From the NCBI RefSeq assembly GCF_900102785.1, contig NZ_FNGC01000016.1:1-64000 (forward strand): a DNA stretch of 64,000 nt. The letters are read 5' to 3'. Origin of the DNA: Arthrobacter sp. ok362 (lineage in GTDB: Bacteria > Actinomycetota > Actinomycetes > Actinomycetales > Micrococcaceae). A program made the translations under genes and the position numbers. The first letter of the stretch is position 1; the number at the start of each line of letters is the position of its first letter. Below, one piece after another: positions 35,307 to 44,780 of this stretch. A model generated the notes under the pieces. The model had not been told where the DNA came from and did not search any database. It saw only the letters and a list, made by a program, of their open reading frames with translations.

Positions 35307-35575
35307 GGAAACTCCCTTGTTCTGTGGGCATCTGCAAATCTACTCCCATTTGACCTAAGCGACTACGCCGCAGCAGCCGGCCGATCGCGCTGCTTCAATT
35401 CGCCGGCCTGTTCCCGGCCGGGATTCTCGAGACTTGCCGCTGTCTCTGACCGAGTTGATTCATTTCCCCTAGCACCCCTGTGAATCCGGAAGTTGCCTCG
35501 CTCTCCGGCGCAGTTACCGCAGCAGCCGATCGTGCAAAGTCCGGCTGAGGACCGACGACCCGCGGGCTTCAGCCC

Positions 35576-35845
35576 TTATGAAGGCGACCGGGATGTCACT
35601 CCAACCCGTCGGGTGGCGTCATCCAGGGAGCTCCACCAGGTTGGCGGTGGTGTGACGGTGAAGCGGCGGCCGCTGATGGACGTAGGAACGATCCGGATGA
35701 AATGGTCCTTGCAGCCGGCCTCGTCGTCGTATTCCCCGTCATCCTTGGCGGCCACGGATTCCGGATGCACCCCTCGCCCCCGGGTTGAACATGCCGGTTC
35801 CGGCTGATTGAAAATGGCGCGGTCCGCCCGGCCACACCGCCGCAT
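35576..35845 (-). CDS. Hypothetical protein, possibly truncated
   Basis: The C-terminal two-thirds look coding (DDGEYDDEAGCKDHFIRIV, TSISGRRFTVTPPPTWWSS), but the first 25 residues do not, so either the start is later or this is the tail of a decayed gene. No family recognised. Confidence 0.3.
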   Translation of the reverse strand: MRRCGRADRAIFNQPEPACSTRGRGVHPESVAAKDDGEYDDEAGCKDHFIRIVPTSISGRRFTVTPPPTWWSSLDDATRRVGVTSRSPS

Positions 35846-35966
35846 TGCCCACGAGGTAGCACCGCCCCGGCTGGATCCTAAAGAGTCCGGAAAGCCTTAG
35901 CCTGCAGGACAATGAGGTAAGCCACCGATATCAGCCCACTCCGGCGGGGGCCAGCGGCGGTTCCGT

Positions 35967-36859
35967 TTAGCCCGCGGCGGGCAGTGCGTCCGGAATGCGG
36001 GGCTTGGCGCTGCCGTCGAAGGTGAACTTCCGCGGGTGCGGATCTCCTTGAGGACCTTCTTCAGCCGCTCTTCAAAGTCACCGCGGTACCGGGAGCCGGC
36101 CACCACGGAGCCCAGGTCCAGGGTGTACAGCTGCTTGTCCTTGAGCGTCTCCGGGACATCCCCCCGGACGATCGCCTGGGCCAGGCCCTCGACGACGGCG
36201 GTCTTGCCGACGCCGGGTTCGCCGATCAGCACGGGGTTGTTCTTGGTGCGCCGGGACAGGACCTGCATGACGCGTTCCATCTCGGATTCACGCCCGATCA
36301 CGGGGTCCAGCTTGTTCTCGCGCGCCGCCTGGGTCAGGCTGCGCCCGAACTGGTCCAGAACCACGGAACCGGCGGGAATCGCTTCAACGTGATCCTGGCC
36401 GGGGCCTGTGGTCTCCTTGCCCTGGTAACCCGAGATGAGCTGGATGACCTGCTGGCGGACCATGCTCGGATCGGCGCCGAGCTTGACGAGCACCCGGGCG
36501 GCCACCCCCTCGCCCTCCCGTATGAGGCCGAGGAGGATGTGCTCGGTACCGATGTAGTTGTGGCCCAGCTGCAGGGCCTCGCGCAGCGAGAGCTCAAGGA
36601 CCTTCTTGGCGCGCGGGGTGAAGGGGATGTGTCCGGACGGGGACTCCTGGCCCGGGCCGATGATCTCCTGCACCTGCTCGCGGACACCGTCGAGCGAAAT
36701 GCCAAGGGACTCAAGGGCTTTGGCGGCAACACCTTCACCCTCATGGATCAGACCCAAGAGGATGTGTTCGGTACCAATGTAACCGTGGTTCAGTATGCGC
36801 GCCTCTTCCTGGGCAAGCACCACTACGCGACGGGCACGGTCCGTAAATCGCTCAAACAT
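35967..36859 (-). pseudogene. clpC: clpC second copy with large internal deletion
   Basis: From ATG 36859 the sequence encodes a normal ClpC start: MFERFTDRARRVVVLAQEEA, two Clp-N repeats (GYIGTEHILLGLI twice), then the first AAA+ domain up to IGEPGVGKTAVVEGLAQAIV (Walker A), SRYRGDFEERLKKVLKEI. At about 36030 it joins directly to the far end of the gene. In a shifted frame the next codons read KFTFDGSAKPRIPDALPAAG and stop at 35967, nearly identical to the end of the clpC at base 705. About 520 codons covering the rest of both ATPase domains are missing. A read-through product would keep the N-domain and Walker A with a nonsense tail to 35897. The upstream 490 bases hold no gene. Confidence 0.9.
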
Positions 36860-37350
36860 TTCGCCACACTCCTGGCTGCCCCCATACCTTGATGCTACGT
36901 CGCCTCAGGCACGCTTGGGGCGTTCGCCGGAGGCAGGATATTAGAGAGCAGGATTCAGCTGACGTCCCCCGGGTATGGGGCAGGTTTTCGCACCGCTACG
37001 GCGTGCCACGGCGAGTGGACTCCGCCGCCACGACACCTCCTGCCGCTGGATGCCGATTCAATTCCCACCCCCAATCGAGCCGGTTAATGACCAATGGCGC
37101 TTGAGCACAGGTCCAGATGCATGTTCCGGCTGACGCCGACGATCAGGGTTGAACGTCAGCCTCGATGAGGTCATCAATTCCGTGTGCCTCTCACACGCCG
37201 ACGGCTGCAGGGCTATCCGGTGAGACACCCCGGCATTTCCCAATCGGTGAAGTAGCCGGCCGGAGCTACGAACACGACGTAGAACGCGAGAGCCGGGGGC
37301 CTGTCCGGTGCGCACGAGGAATGTACAGGGCGTCTTCTTTTCTTCCAGGC
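36860..37350. other. Gene-free interval upstream of the deleted clpC
   Basis: About 490 bases with no supportable gene. The promoter of the clpC copy would lie here; I could not recognise a CtsR- or HspR-type box. Confidence 0.4.
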
Positions 37351-37599
37351 TCACGTCGGGCGCGGGTCCGTGCCGGCGCCGTTGTAGAACCGGTCCACGG
37401 CGGACCTTATCCGCTCCAGCAGGGTATTGGCCGCTGCAGCCTGGTCCAGAAAGTATTGCCTCTGGTTCACATCCGCCTCTCTATCCGCCAGGTCATCGGC
37501 ATGAGCGGTGGCGGCCTGCAGGGCGTGGACGAGAATTGCATAGTCATCCGCGCCGCTGAGGTCAAGGGTGATGATCAGGGGCTTGTCCGTTGTGCTCAT
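37351..37599 (-). CDS. Hypothetical protein (82 aa)
   Basis: From MSTTDKPLIITLDLSGADDYA the protein has a short strand followed by a long helix HALQAATAHADDLADREADV and NQRQYFLDQAAAANTLLERIR. It is soluble, probably helical, with a heptad-like pattern. The start at 37599 was chosen over the longer frame to 37680, whose residues look non-coding. No family known. Confidence 0.5.
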   Translation of the reverse strand: MSTTDKPLIITLDLSGADDYAILVHALQAATAHADDLADREADVNQRQYFLDQAAAANTLLERIRSAVDRFYNGAGTDPRPT

Positions 37600-37946
37600 G
37601 GCGTTGTCTGTCGTCCGAGGCGTGCAAAGCTGTGCCGCTGCCAGCGTATCCACCGAACCCGACCATTGGATGGGGCGCACAGGATCTGGATCCAGCCGAA
37701 GTCAACCGCAGCGTGCACCGGTCATGGCGGTCATCGTGGTGGCCGCCAAAGCTCCGACCGGACCGGACTCAGACCCGACTGTCCAGCGTTGATAGACACC
37801 CGCGCTCCCCTTATGGCACCGCTGCCCCTCGCCTGGTCACGGAGCCCGACCCTCCAACAAATTCAGCCCCGTGCCCGGCTGGCTAAGCGAGCGGTCCGCC
37901 ACCATGGATCCCTGCGACGGGGCGCTTCCTTGTTTGATGTACGCGG
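37600..37946. other. Interval without a supportable gene
   Basis: About 350 bases; open frames on both strands lack domains and ribosome sites. Confidence 0.3.
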
Positions 37947-38207
37947 TCAGTGCCCCACGGCATCGAAGAAGCGGTAGCCGGAATTTGCCGGTTTCGTCCG
38001 ATGCGCTTTGGCTTGGATGAAGTTCCGGTCTTCGTCGGTGAGTACTGTTCCGCCGTGCTGGTCGCAGGCGGCATTTTCGGCTGTTTCCTTGTTGAAAACG
38101 GCCGTGATCGTGCGTGGCAATATCACGCATCCCGGATTCTCGATGAACCACTGCTGGGTAACTGGATCGAGCCGGTTCCATTGTTCCTTGATGTGCATCT
38201 CAACCAT
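37947..38207 (-). CDS. Hypothetical protein (86 aa)
   Basis: MVEMHIKEQWNRLDPVTQQWF begins a small protein that continues GCVILPRTITAVFNKETAEN, DQHGGTVLTDEDRNFIQAKA. It is coding-like, with a Trp-rich N-terminal helix. AGGCAGGA lies just upstream; ATG at 38198 is an alternative with better spacing. No family recognised. Confidence 0.55.
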   Translation of the reverse strand: MVEMHIKEQWNRLDPVTQQWFIENPGCVILPRTITAVFNKETAENAACDQHGGTVLTDEDRNFIQAKAHRTKPANSGYRFFDAVGH

Positions 38208-38582
38208 TCCTGCCTTTCAGACACTGGTTCGGATCACAAGGGTTAATGCCCCGCCGGGCATGGGCCTGAAGCGTGTACCTGCCGCGCTTTGCTTGATCTG
38301 AGGGCTCGGCGGGATCCTCCCGCAATTCCCCCGCCGGCCCGGCCGTGGATTTGTTCGAACCGAAACCGCTCCCGGCAGTTGGATTCGGCCGGGAACCTAC
38401 TGTCCTGATCCGGATAACGGGGACTTTATCGCGCCTCGGCGGAGCTTGTTGCCGGGCCAGGGGCGGGACGGCAACAGCGACGGTTCGGTCGCGGCTGGCA
38501 TCTCAGAATCTCCGCGAAGGGCAAGGGCCGACGAGTCCGCGCTGAAATCATGAACGACCGCGTCGGCAGCCTGGCGCTACTT
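38208..38582. other. Interval without a supportable gene
   Basis: About 370 bases with no gene, promoter or repeat that I can support. Confidence 0.3.
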
Positions 38583-38909
38583 TCAACCTCGTTTTAAGCC
38601 TACGCCCTCCAGGGCTGAACGCCCCTCCCCGGACGTCACGGTCTGCATGTCAATCGGAACACACGTGTGGAACGTGCGGCGCCCGGTAGCAGGAGCGCGA
38701 AGCGGTATGGGATCCGCAGGCCTGAACCGGCGATGTCGGCGATCTTCGGACGGCCCTTCATACAAGATTGACCGGAGCAACACCCATGTAGCCGAATTGT
38801 GCGTATTATCCGTGTTATTTGCGCCGATGAACCGGGCGTTGGTGCTGCACCGGTGCCACTCGAGCATCATCCAGCGCAGTGAGCCAGCAGATGCTCGCGC
38901 TCTTGTTGC

Positions 38910-39220
38910 CCGGTGACTAGGCAGGTTGGCGTACGTGGCCGCACTCATGATTTCGTAGCCCACGAACGTCTCATCGTTTTCGACCCAGGCATCATGGCCG
39001 GCGGGGATTGAACAGGCGTCGCCGGCGCGAACTGCGGCTCGGGTTCCGTCTTCCATCTCTACTGTTAATGTTCCGGCGGTGCAGAACCACAGGCGGTTGT
39101 TCTGGCAGCCGTCCGTGTGGACCACGGTCTTGACCGTCTCGGACCACCGCCAGCCGGGGCTCGAAGGTGAACCTGCCCAGTGTGGTGTCACCGAGGGTGA
39201 CCACGTCAACTTCGGTCTTG
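38910..39220 (-). pseudogene. Cupin protein, frameshifted
   Basis: The minus strand reads RRPPKTEVDVVTLGDTTLG and FTFEP, shifts by one base at about 39163 (one extra C in a C run), then GWRWSETVKTVVHTDGCQNN, LWFCTAGTLTVEMEDGTRAAV, RAGDACSIPAGHDAWVENDETFVGYEIMSAATYA. This matches a family of single-domain cupins in which the first metal histidine pair is absent. The start is lost where IS110 sequence abuts, and the 3' end runs on without the usual stop. Confidence 0.7.
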
Positions 39221-39236
39221 GGCGGCCGGCGCTTTT

Positions 39237-39376
39237 CATCGGGTTCGTCCCCGTAAGGCTTTCATCAGCCGAACCCCTGCCGGGCTTTCGACAGTCTCGC
39301 GGGTCTCGCGATCGATCGCGCAGCCCTTCACACTGCGCGAATGGACATCCAAACCGCCGTAGGTACGCTTGTTCAT
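39237..39376 (-). mobile_element. IS110-type transposase, N-terminal fragment
   Basis: MNKRTYGGLDVHSRSVKGCA followed by IDRETRETV is the start of the RuvC-like domain of IS110/IS1111 transposases (VGLDVHxxSVxxxAID). It is cut after about 45 residues and joined to the cupin remnant. Confidence 0.6.
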
Positions 39377-39395
39377 GGCTGGATCCTCCAGACGT

Positions 39396-39660
39396 TCAAA
39401 TGTGGCTCTCAGTCCACACCCGCTCCAAACTGCGGAAAGACCCCGGTCCGGCAACCCACGAACCGCTTGGCAGGAAATATGCAGGGTAAGGGGCGCCGCT
39501 ACGGTTAATCCACGCCGTGCGCAGCCCTGCCCGGGCTGCCCCGTGAATATCCCAGGGATGGACGGTCACCAGAAGCATCCGTCCCGGTGCGACACCGCAA
39601 ATCTCCGCAGCGTGCCGGTAGGCCCTGAACCGGCTTCCAAGCCGGCCCGTCCTCGGAGAC
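39396..39660 (-). pseudogene. Haloacid dehalogenase type II, C-terminal fragment
   Basis: The segment FRAYRHAAEICGVAPGRMLLVTVHPWDIHGAARAGLRTAWINRSGAPYPAYF is the C-terminal core of 2-haloacid dehalogenases of the HAD superfamily (HPWDxxGAxxAGLxTAWIxR). The N-terminal DxD motif is absent. It is followed by unrelated residues to the stop at 39396. Confidence 0.75.
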
Positions 39661-39785
39661 AGCCCCCAACGAAGGACAGCGGGCCCGTGCAGACGGGCCC
39701 TTGGTGCCTCGGCCGAACGTCCCGACCCGGCTTCCGGGCGAGTCACCGAGGCGGGTTTGCCGGACCATTGCTGCCGGTTGTGACC

Positions 39786-40640
39786 TCACCGCCGCCAACG
39801 GTGCGGATCCACCTCGAGTCCCGCGCGGTCCCAGTGTCCCGTCTCCGCGGCCGCCTCGTAGGTGGCATGAAGGAACCCCAACAGCTTGCTGTCGGGGTCC
39901 GGCGCGGAGCGGACGTTTTCATAAGGAAAGAGGTACAGCCTGTCGCTTTGGCGATATACGACGCCGTCGGCTTCGTTCACATACTCGGCGTAGCCTGGCG
40001 GCTCTGGGTACGTGTAGGCATAGAAGGCCCCCTCCTCCCCCACACCGGGCCAGAACCCGCAACTGCTCAGCTCGTGGGAATAGCCCTCCACCATGACCCA
40101 GTCGGCACAATTCGGAACCCCACCGGGGTGAGCAGGCGCCACGCGTCCGGAGAAGCGCGCGTAGGCCAGGTCCATGCCTCCCCAGAACAGGTGGACAGGG
40201 CTGGCCTTGCCCCTGAAGCGGGAACTGAATACTTTCAAGACCCGGTCCGCCTCGATTAACTGCTGCCAGAACATCCGGATGGCACCCGGGTCGTAGGAGG
40301 CATGCTGATGGTCTTCGGCGAAAGGTATGGCCGGTTCCACCTCGTTCGGGACCGCACGGATGGGTGCCTGGATGCCGAGCCCGGCGAGGGTCTCAAAAAC
40401 CTCCGCATGGAATGCGGCCACCGACTTGGGTTCGAGGACGATGCTCCGGGCAGTTCCCTCGCTGGAGCGGATGTGCAACTGGTGGTCACAGAAATCGAAT
40501 TCGATGTCGAATGCCCCTCCCCCGTAGGGGATTTTCGACGTCGACAGTCCGCGCGGCGTGACGTACAGCGTCACGTGCCACCAGTGGTTCAGCATAGGAG
40601 TGAGCGCCATGCGGATCTTGCCGACAATCTGCGTCCACAT
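39786..40640 (-). CDS. DUF5996 family protein
   Basis: The 284-residue protein begins MWTQIVGKIRMALTPMLNHW and contains WHVTLYVTPRGLSTSKIPYG, IRAVPNEVEPAIPFAEDHQHASYD, SPVHLFWGGMDLAYARFSGR and AFYAYTYPEPPGY, the pattern of the DUF5996 family (about 300 residues, function unknown). It is intact and full length. A half-length copy interrupted by IS256 lies at 17247-17692 with about 65% identity by eye. The open frame upstream to 40673 may extend it by 11 residues. The next gene upstream is 240 bases away, so it stands alone. Confidence 0.85.
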   Translation of the reverse strand: MWTQIVGKIRMALTPMLNHWWHVTLYVTPRGLSTSKIPYGGGAFDIEFDFCDHQLHIRSSEGTARSIVLEPKSVAAFHAEVFETLAGLGIQAPIRAVPNEVEPAIPFAEDHQHASYDPGAIRMFWQQLIEADRVLKVFSSRFRGKASPVHLFWGGMDLAYARFSGRVAPAHPGGVPNCADWVMVEGYSHELSSCGFWPGVGEEGAFYAYTYPEPPGYAEYVNEADGVVYRQSDRLYLFPYENVRSAPDPDSKLLGFLHATYEAAAETGHWDRAGLEVDPHRWRR

Positions 40641-40878
40641 GTGCACAGTGTCACGGGGTTTGAATCCAGTCATCGACCCGGAGCTCGGGTCACCCGTTAC
40701 CGGCGCCGGGAGCCTCCACCTCGTCCATGGCAGGTCCTTCCGTGTCCGGACACCGACCTGTCGTGCGCCGTGGGCAACGGCGCCGGAAGGCGCAGTCTCC
40801 TTCCCAATAGTTGTTTCACTCTCGGCGGGCCGGGGTTTTGCGGATCAGCTGCCCCGGGACCGTCCGCTGCTCGGCTGC

Positions 40879-41943
40879 CTACGCCATCATGTCGCGAACT
40901 AACGGACCCACGCGGGAGCCGAAGAGCTCGATGCCGGTCATTATTTGGGTCTGGGGCACCCCGGGCATGCCGTACTTCAGGTCAAAGCGGCTCGCCCCGA
41001 GGGTTTTGAGCGTCTCGGTGATCTTTCGGGCCACGGTCTCGGGCGAGCCCACATGGAGTGCACCCCCCGGGCCGACGTCCCGGAGGAAGCTCTGCATCGT
41101 CGGAGGCCTGAAGCCGCGCACCCGGGCGGCCTCAGCGAACGCGGCCTCATAGTGGGGCCAGAACTCCTCGATCGCCTGGTCATCGGTGGCGGCAACGTGC
41201 CCGGGCGAATGCACGCCGACGGGGCGCCCGGGCTGGCCGAACCCGGCCAGGGCCCGATGGAACAGACCCGCGAACGGTGCAAAGCGTGCTGTTTCGCCGC
41301 CGATGATGGCAATCATCAGGGCAAAGCCGTACCGTGCGGCGCGCACCACCGACTCCGGGCTGCCGCCGACGCCGATCCAGGTCGAGAGGTGGCCCGATTC
41401 CGTCCGGGGATAAATGGTCAGTCCGTGCAGGGCTGCCCGGGTATTGCCGCTCCAGGTGACGGGCTTTTCCTTGAGGAGCTCGGCGAACAGGTTGACCTTC
41501 TCTTCAAACAGTTCGTCATAGTTTCGCAGGTCGTACCCGAACAGCGGGAAGGACTCGGTGCTTGATCCCCGTCCGAGGATGACTTCGGCGCGGCCGTTGG
41601 ACAGTGAGTCCAGGGTTGAATAGCGCTGGAAGATCCTAACGGGGTCATCGGAACTGATGACCGTAACCGCGGATCCAAGCCGGATGCGTGAGGTGCGGGC
41701 CGCGACCGCGGCGAGAACGACGTCGCCGGCCGAGAGCGGAAAGCTTTCGGTATGGTGTTCGCCGATCCCGAAGTAGTCCACACCGGTTGCCTCGGCGAGC
41801 ACGCCCTCGTCGACGAGATTCCGGATGGTCCGGGCGTCCGAAAGCCGCGTCCCGGAGCTGTCGGTGTGGACATCACCAAAGGTATCGAGCCCGAGCGTAA
41901 TAGCCGGGGTGAGTGCCTCCTGGTCCACCGGGTGTTCAGTCAT
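40879..41943 (-). CDS. LLM class flavin-dependent oxidoreductase
   Basis: The 354-residue luciferase-like monooxygenase fold includes ITLGLDTFGDVHTDSSG, TGVDYFGIGEHHTESFPLS (the EHH motif), LAAVAARTSRIRLGSAVTVI, RIFQRYSTLDSLSNGRAEVILGRGS, YDELFEEKVNLFAELL, and HSPGHVAATDDQAIEEFWPHY. It would use reduced FMN to oxidise an unknown substrate. The start at 41943 overlaps the DoxX-like gene by eight bases; this gene is the last of the four-gene minus-strand operon 44209 to 40879. Its end FDLKYGMPGVPQ resembles the fragment at 23573-23780. Confidence 0.88.
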   Translation of the reverse strand: MTEHPVDQEALTPAITLGLDTFGDVHTDSSGTRLSDARTIRNLVDEGVLAEATGVDYFGIGEHHTESFPLSAGDVVLAAVAARTSRIRLGSAVTVISSDDPVRIFQRYSTLDSLSNGRAEVILGRGSSTESFPLFGYDLRNYDELFEEKVNLFAELLKEKPVTWSGNTRAALHGLTIYPRTESGHLSTWIGVGGSPESVVRAARYGFALMIAIIGGETARFAPFAGLFHRALAGFGQPGRPVGVHSPGHVAATDDQAIEEFWPHYEAAFAEAARVRGFRPPTMQSFLRDVGPGGALHVGSPETVARKITETLKTLGASRFDLKYGMPGVPQTQIMTGIELFGSRVGPLVRDMMA

Positions 41944-42400
41944 TGTTGTGGCGCTTCCGGTCCGGGATGGCCGCGGGTTGCCGGGTTGCATCTCCACGTG
42001 TGGGCTTGCGGTCCAGCACGAGGGCGGCGGCGATGCCGAGCATCCAGATGTCCTTGGCCAGCCCGGTCCCCTGCGGGCTGGGGCGGATGCCGTCCTCCAG
42101 CGTCATGCCGGGTGTCTTCAGGTACATGGTGAACAGGGATCCGGAGAAGATCCCGAGACCGATCCCGGCCAGGCGGCTGGGCAGGAAGGGTGTCAGCAGT
42201 GCCGCCCCCAGGGTCATTTCCGCGTAGCTGAGGATCTTGCCGAACTTCTCGGCGTCGATTCTGTTGACCGGCGGAATGACCCTGGCTGCCATGGTCTGAA
42301 GCCCGGCCGCGCTGTCCTTGTCCAGATGGCGTTTGCCCCAACCGGCATTCAGGATGAATGCCCCTGTGGTCAGGCGGAGAGGGATGTGGCTGAGTCTCAT
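41936..42400 (-). CDS. DoxX-like integral membrane protein
   Basis: The 154-residue protein has four predicted helices: LRLTTGAFILNAGWGK, KILSYAEMTLGAALLTPFL, AGIGLGIFSGSLFTMYL and GLAKDIWMLGIAAALVL. Layout and the GWGK after helix 1 resemble the DoxX/DUF4267-like membrane family. It sits between the Gfo/Idh and LLM genes, overlapping the latter by eight bases. Confidence 0.7.
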   Translation of the reverse strand: MRLSHIPLRLTTGAFILNAGWGKRHLDKDSAAGLQTMAARVIPPVNRIDAEKFGKILSYAEMTLGAALLTPFLPSRLAGIGLGIFSGSLFTMYLKTPGMTLEDGIRPSPQGTGLAKDIWMLGIAAALVLDRKPTRGDATRQPAAIPDRKRHNND

Positions 42401-42455
42401 GGTCGACTCCTTTCATGAAATCTGGTGATAATTCGTTTCGGCTCGGCTCGGTGAA

Positions 42456-43562
42456 CTACGTCTTCGCGCGTTCCCCGGTTGCCGCGGACCTCTCGATGGC
42501 GGCCAGGACCTTGTGGCGTGCGACGGCGTCGGCGAAGTCCGGCACGGTGTGGGTGCCGTTGTCGATGTCTGCCGCGAACGCCGCGTAGGCACGCCCGACG
42601 TTATAGGCCGGTGATCCTTCCAGGCTGGTGAGCGCGGGCCACTTCTGCCTCAGCGCCGGAGGGACAGCCAGTTCGGCGGGCTCGTTCCGCCCGCGCGCTC
42701 CCCGGACGGCGAGGGGATAGATTTCGGGGTATGCGGCGTCGGCGGTAATCCGGAGCGTTCCATCGGTTCCGTTGATTTCCCACAGGAACCCGGTGCCGCC
42801 GGCCACGGCCTCCCGGATGTGGACACTGGCGGTCACTCCGGAGGCGAGGGTGCCGATCACCGCGATCTGGTCGGCCGCCGTTTTCACGACCTGTTCCCCG
42901 GTATCTTCTATGGTGATCAGCGGCCTGCGAAGATCCGTCACGGCAGACAGGTCGGCGAACTCGCCCAGGACGTAGTTGAGGGTGTCCAGGCTGTGCCCGG
43001 CCGCGATGGTGAGCACGTTGGCCCCGTTTGTCTTGTCGAGCATGTAGGCGTTGGGCTGGATCACGACGTTGCCTGGGACCGACAGCCCGACCATGGTCGT
43101 TGACAGGACCTCGCCGACGTATCCGTCGCCGAGCAGCTCCTGGAGGAACTGGATCGGGGGGGCCTGGCGGGCCTGCAGCCCGACGGCCGTAGACACTCCC
43201 TGCCCGGCGGCAAGTGCGGCCATCGCCCTGGCGTCGTCGACGTCGCGGCCAAGCGGCCACTCACAGTAGACGGCTTTGCCGGCGGCAAGTGCGGCGGAGA
43301 CGAGCTCGCGATGGTGCGGGACCTTCACGGTCACAGCGACCAGGTCGATGTCTGGTTGGGTCAACAGCTGTGCGTAGTCTGAGAACACCGCACGCACCCC
43401 GAATGCTTCGCCCACGGCTCGGGCGGATTCCGCGCTGTGCGCGGTGAGTGCCCGGATCTCGAAGTTTGGCAGTGCGCGCAGTGCAGGGATGTGTGCGGTG
43501 GCGGCCCAGCCCCGGACGGGGCTGACCCCGATGATCCCGACACCCAGCATCGATTCAGGCAT
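42456..43562 (-). CDS. Gfo/Idh/MocA family oxidoreductase
   Basis: The 368-residue enzyme has a Rossmann start VGIIGVSPVRGWAATAHIPAL and IRALTAHSAESARAVGEAFG. The catalytic-lysine position is in AAGKAVYCEWPLG, where the usual EKP is EWP, so the lysine is replaced. The C-terminal beta-sheet domain contains TMVGLSVPG, ITIEDTGEQVVKTAADQIAV and FLWEINGTDGTLRIT. The EKP-to-EWP change is seen in some family branches and casts doubt on simple sugar dehydrogenase activity. It is two bases from the upstream LUD gene stop. Confidence 0.87.
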   Translation of the reverse strand: MPESMLGVGIIGVSPVRGWAATAHIPALRALPNFEIRALTAHSAESARAVGEAFGVRAVFSDYAQLLTQPDIDLVAVTVKVPHHRELVSAALAAGKAVYCEWPLGRDVDDARAMAALAAGQGVSTAVGLQARQAPPIQFLQELLGDGYVGEVLSTTMVGLSVPGNVVIQPNAYMLDKTNGANVLTIAAGHSLDTLNYVLGEFADLSAVTDLRRPLITIEDTGEQVVKTAADQIAVIGTLASGVTASVHIREAVAGGTGFLWEINGTDGTLRITADAAYPEIYPLAVRGARGRNEPAELAVPPALRQKWPALTSLEGSPAYNVGRAYAAFAADIDNGTHTVPDFADAVARHKVLAAIERSAATGERAKT

Positions 43563-43564
43563 GG

Positions 43565-44209
43565 CTAGAACCCCAGGACCTCATCGCAGAGGACGACGGT
43601 GATGCGGCCGGGTGTCCACTCGCGATTGATGATGAGAACTTTGTTCACACCGCTGTGCACGCCGTACGCGGCCTGGGCACGGGCGTCTTCGAGCGGTAAG
43701 GCGTATTCGTCGATGCGCCGCAGTGCCCCCTCGAGGTCGGGGACGATTTTCTGCGTCCCCACCACGAGGATCACCTTCCCTGCGCCGGATGCGTAGGGGC
43801 CGAGTTGGCTGCCACTGGCGGACGCGGTTACCAGCGACCCGGTCTCGGTGACCGCGTGGACACTGCCGAGCATGACGTCGGGCGAGGCGGCTAAGCGGCG
43901 GATCTCGTCGGCCCGGGTCGCACGGTCCATGCCGAGGACCCGTGACCGGAGGGACTCGTACCGACCGGAGCTCTCTATCTCCTCGGCGATACCGGAAGCC
44001 TCCAGGGACTGCGACGCGCCGTGATGCACCTGCGACCCCGCCGGGATGAGATCCAGGACGATCCGTTTGGCCTCTGCGGCGTTCGCGGCGCGAAGGACGG
44101 TGATCCCGTTCGCTTCCAGCGCCGCGGCGGTTCTCACGACACGCGCCTCCTCCGCCCGAGCCGAGAATCCACGGTCGAGTGTGCTGTTGACGGGCTGGAC
44201 TTCACTCAT
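43565..44209 (-). CDS. LUD domain protein (LutC/YkgG type)
   Basis: The 214-residue protein has a helical N-terminus and a LUD fold: VVRTAAALEANGITVLRAANAAEA, SQVHHGASQSLEASGIAEEI, DEIRRLAASPDVMLGSVHAVTETGSLVTASASGSQLG, KVILVVGTQKIVPDLEGALRRIDEYALPLEDARA, VLIINREWTPGRITVVLCDEVLGF. LUD proteins take part in lactate and related acid oxidation. This is the first gene of the operon, divergent from the MarR gene; start 44209 (MSEVQPVNST) chosen over a longer frame. Confidence 0.88.
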   Translation of the reverse strand: MSEVQPVNSTLDRGFSARAEEARVVRTAAALEANGITVLRAANAAEAKRIVLDLIPAGSQVHHGASQSLEASGIAEEIESSGRYESLRSRVLGMDRATRADEIRRLAASPDVMLGSVHAVTETGSLVTASASGSQLGPYASGAGKVILVVGTQKIVPDLEGALRRIDEYALPLEDARAQAAYGVHSGVNKVLIINREWTPGRITVVLCDEVLGF

Positions 44210-44239
44210 GAGACGGTCCTCCTCACCGCTCCGAGGTAC

Positions 44240-44251
44240 TTGCGATTGCAA
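44240..44251. promoter_or_regulatory. Dyad between LUD operon and MarR gene (candidate operator)
   Basis: TTGCGATTGCAA is a dyad with TTGC/GCAA arms, 20 bases before the MarR start and 30 bases before the LUD start. This is where an autoregulating MarR repressor would be expected to bind. Confidence 0.45.
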
Positions 44252-44270
44252 ATACCTATCGAGTTAACTG

Positions 44271-44780
44271 GTGGATATGCACAAAAATTCCTCACCGGGT
44301 AACGTAACTGCTGCCTTCGGCCGGCTTGTCGAGGAGTCGCTGCCGGGTCGGCGCGGAGAGAAGGCGTGGCGCGCTTTGCTGCAGGCACACGCCACGCTCA
44401 TGCGCCGACTCGATACCAATCTCAGGGAGGACACCGGCCTGCGCCTGGCCGACTTCGACGTATTGGCCCAGCTCGCCGGCGCGGGCGGTGAGCTACGGAT
44501 GACGGAGCTCGCCGCCCGCACGCTCCTCTCGGGCGCGGGGCTGACGCGCCGCGTCGCGAGGTTGGTTGAAGAAGGCCTGGTACGCCGGACGAACACCGCC
44601 GGGGACGGGCGAGGCGTGCTTATCGCCCTGACCGACGCCGGTATCGCCCGTCTGACCGAAACAGTGCCGGTCCATCTTCAGGGTGTGTCGAAACTGTTCG
44701 TCGAACGGCTCGACGAACAAGAACTCGCCGTTCTCGAGACCGCCCTGAGAAAAGTCATCGTCGACTGCACGTTCGGCTGA
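44271..44780 (+). CDS. MarR family transcriptional regulator
   Basis: The 169-residue winged-helix regulator has LRMTELAARTLLSGAGLTRRVARLVEEGLVRRTNTAGDGRGVLIALTDAGIARL, with the recognition helix and wing of the MarR family, and dimer helices at both ends (GEKAWRALLQAHATLMRRLD; VERLDEQELAVLETALRKV). It is divergent from the LUD-Gfo/Idh-DoxX-LLM operon and upstream of the M20/MFS pair, so it may control both sides. Confidence 0.9.
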   Translation: MDMHKNSSPGNVTAAFGRLVEESLPGRRGEKAWRALLQAHATLMRRLDTNLREDTGLRLADFDVLAQLAGAGGELRMTELAARTLLSGAGLTRRVARLVEEGLVRRTNTAGDGRGVLIALTDAGIARLTETVPVHLQGVSKLFVERLDEQELAVLETALRKVIVDCTFG

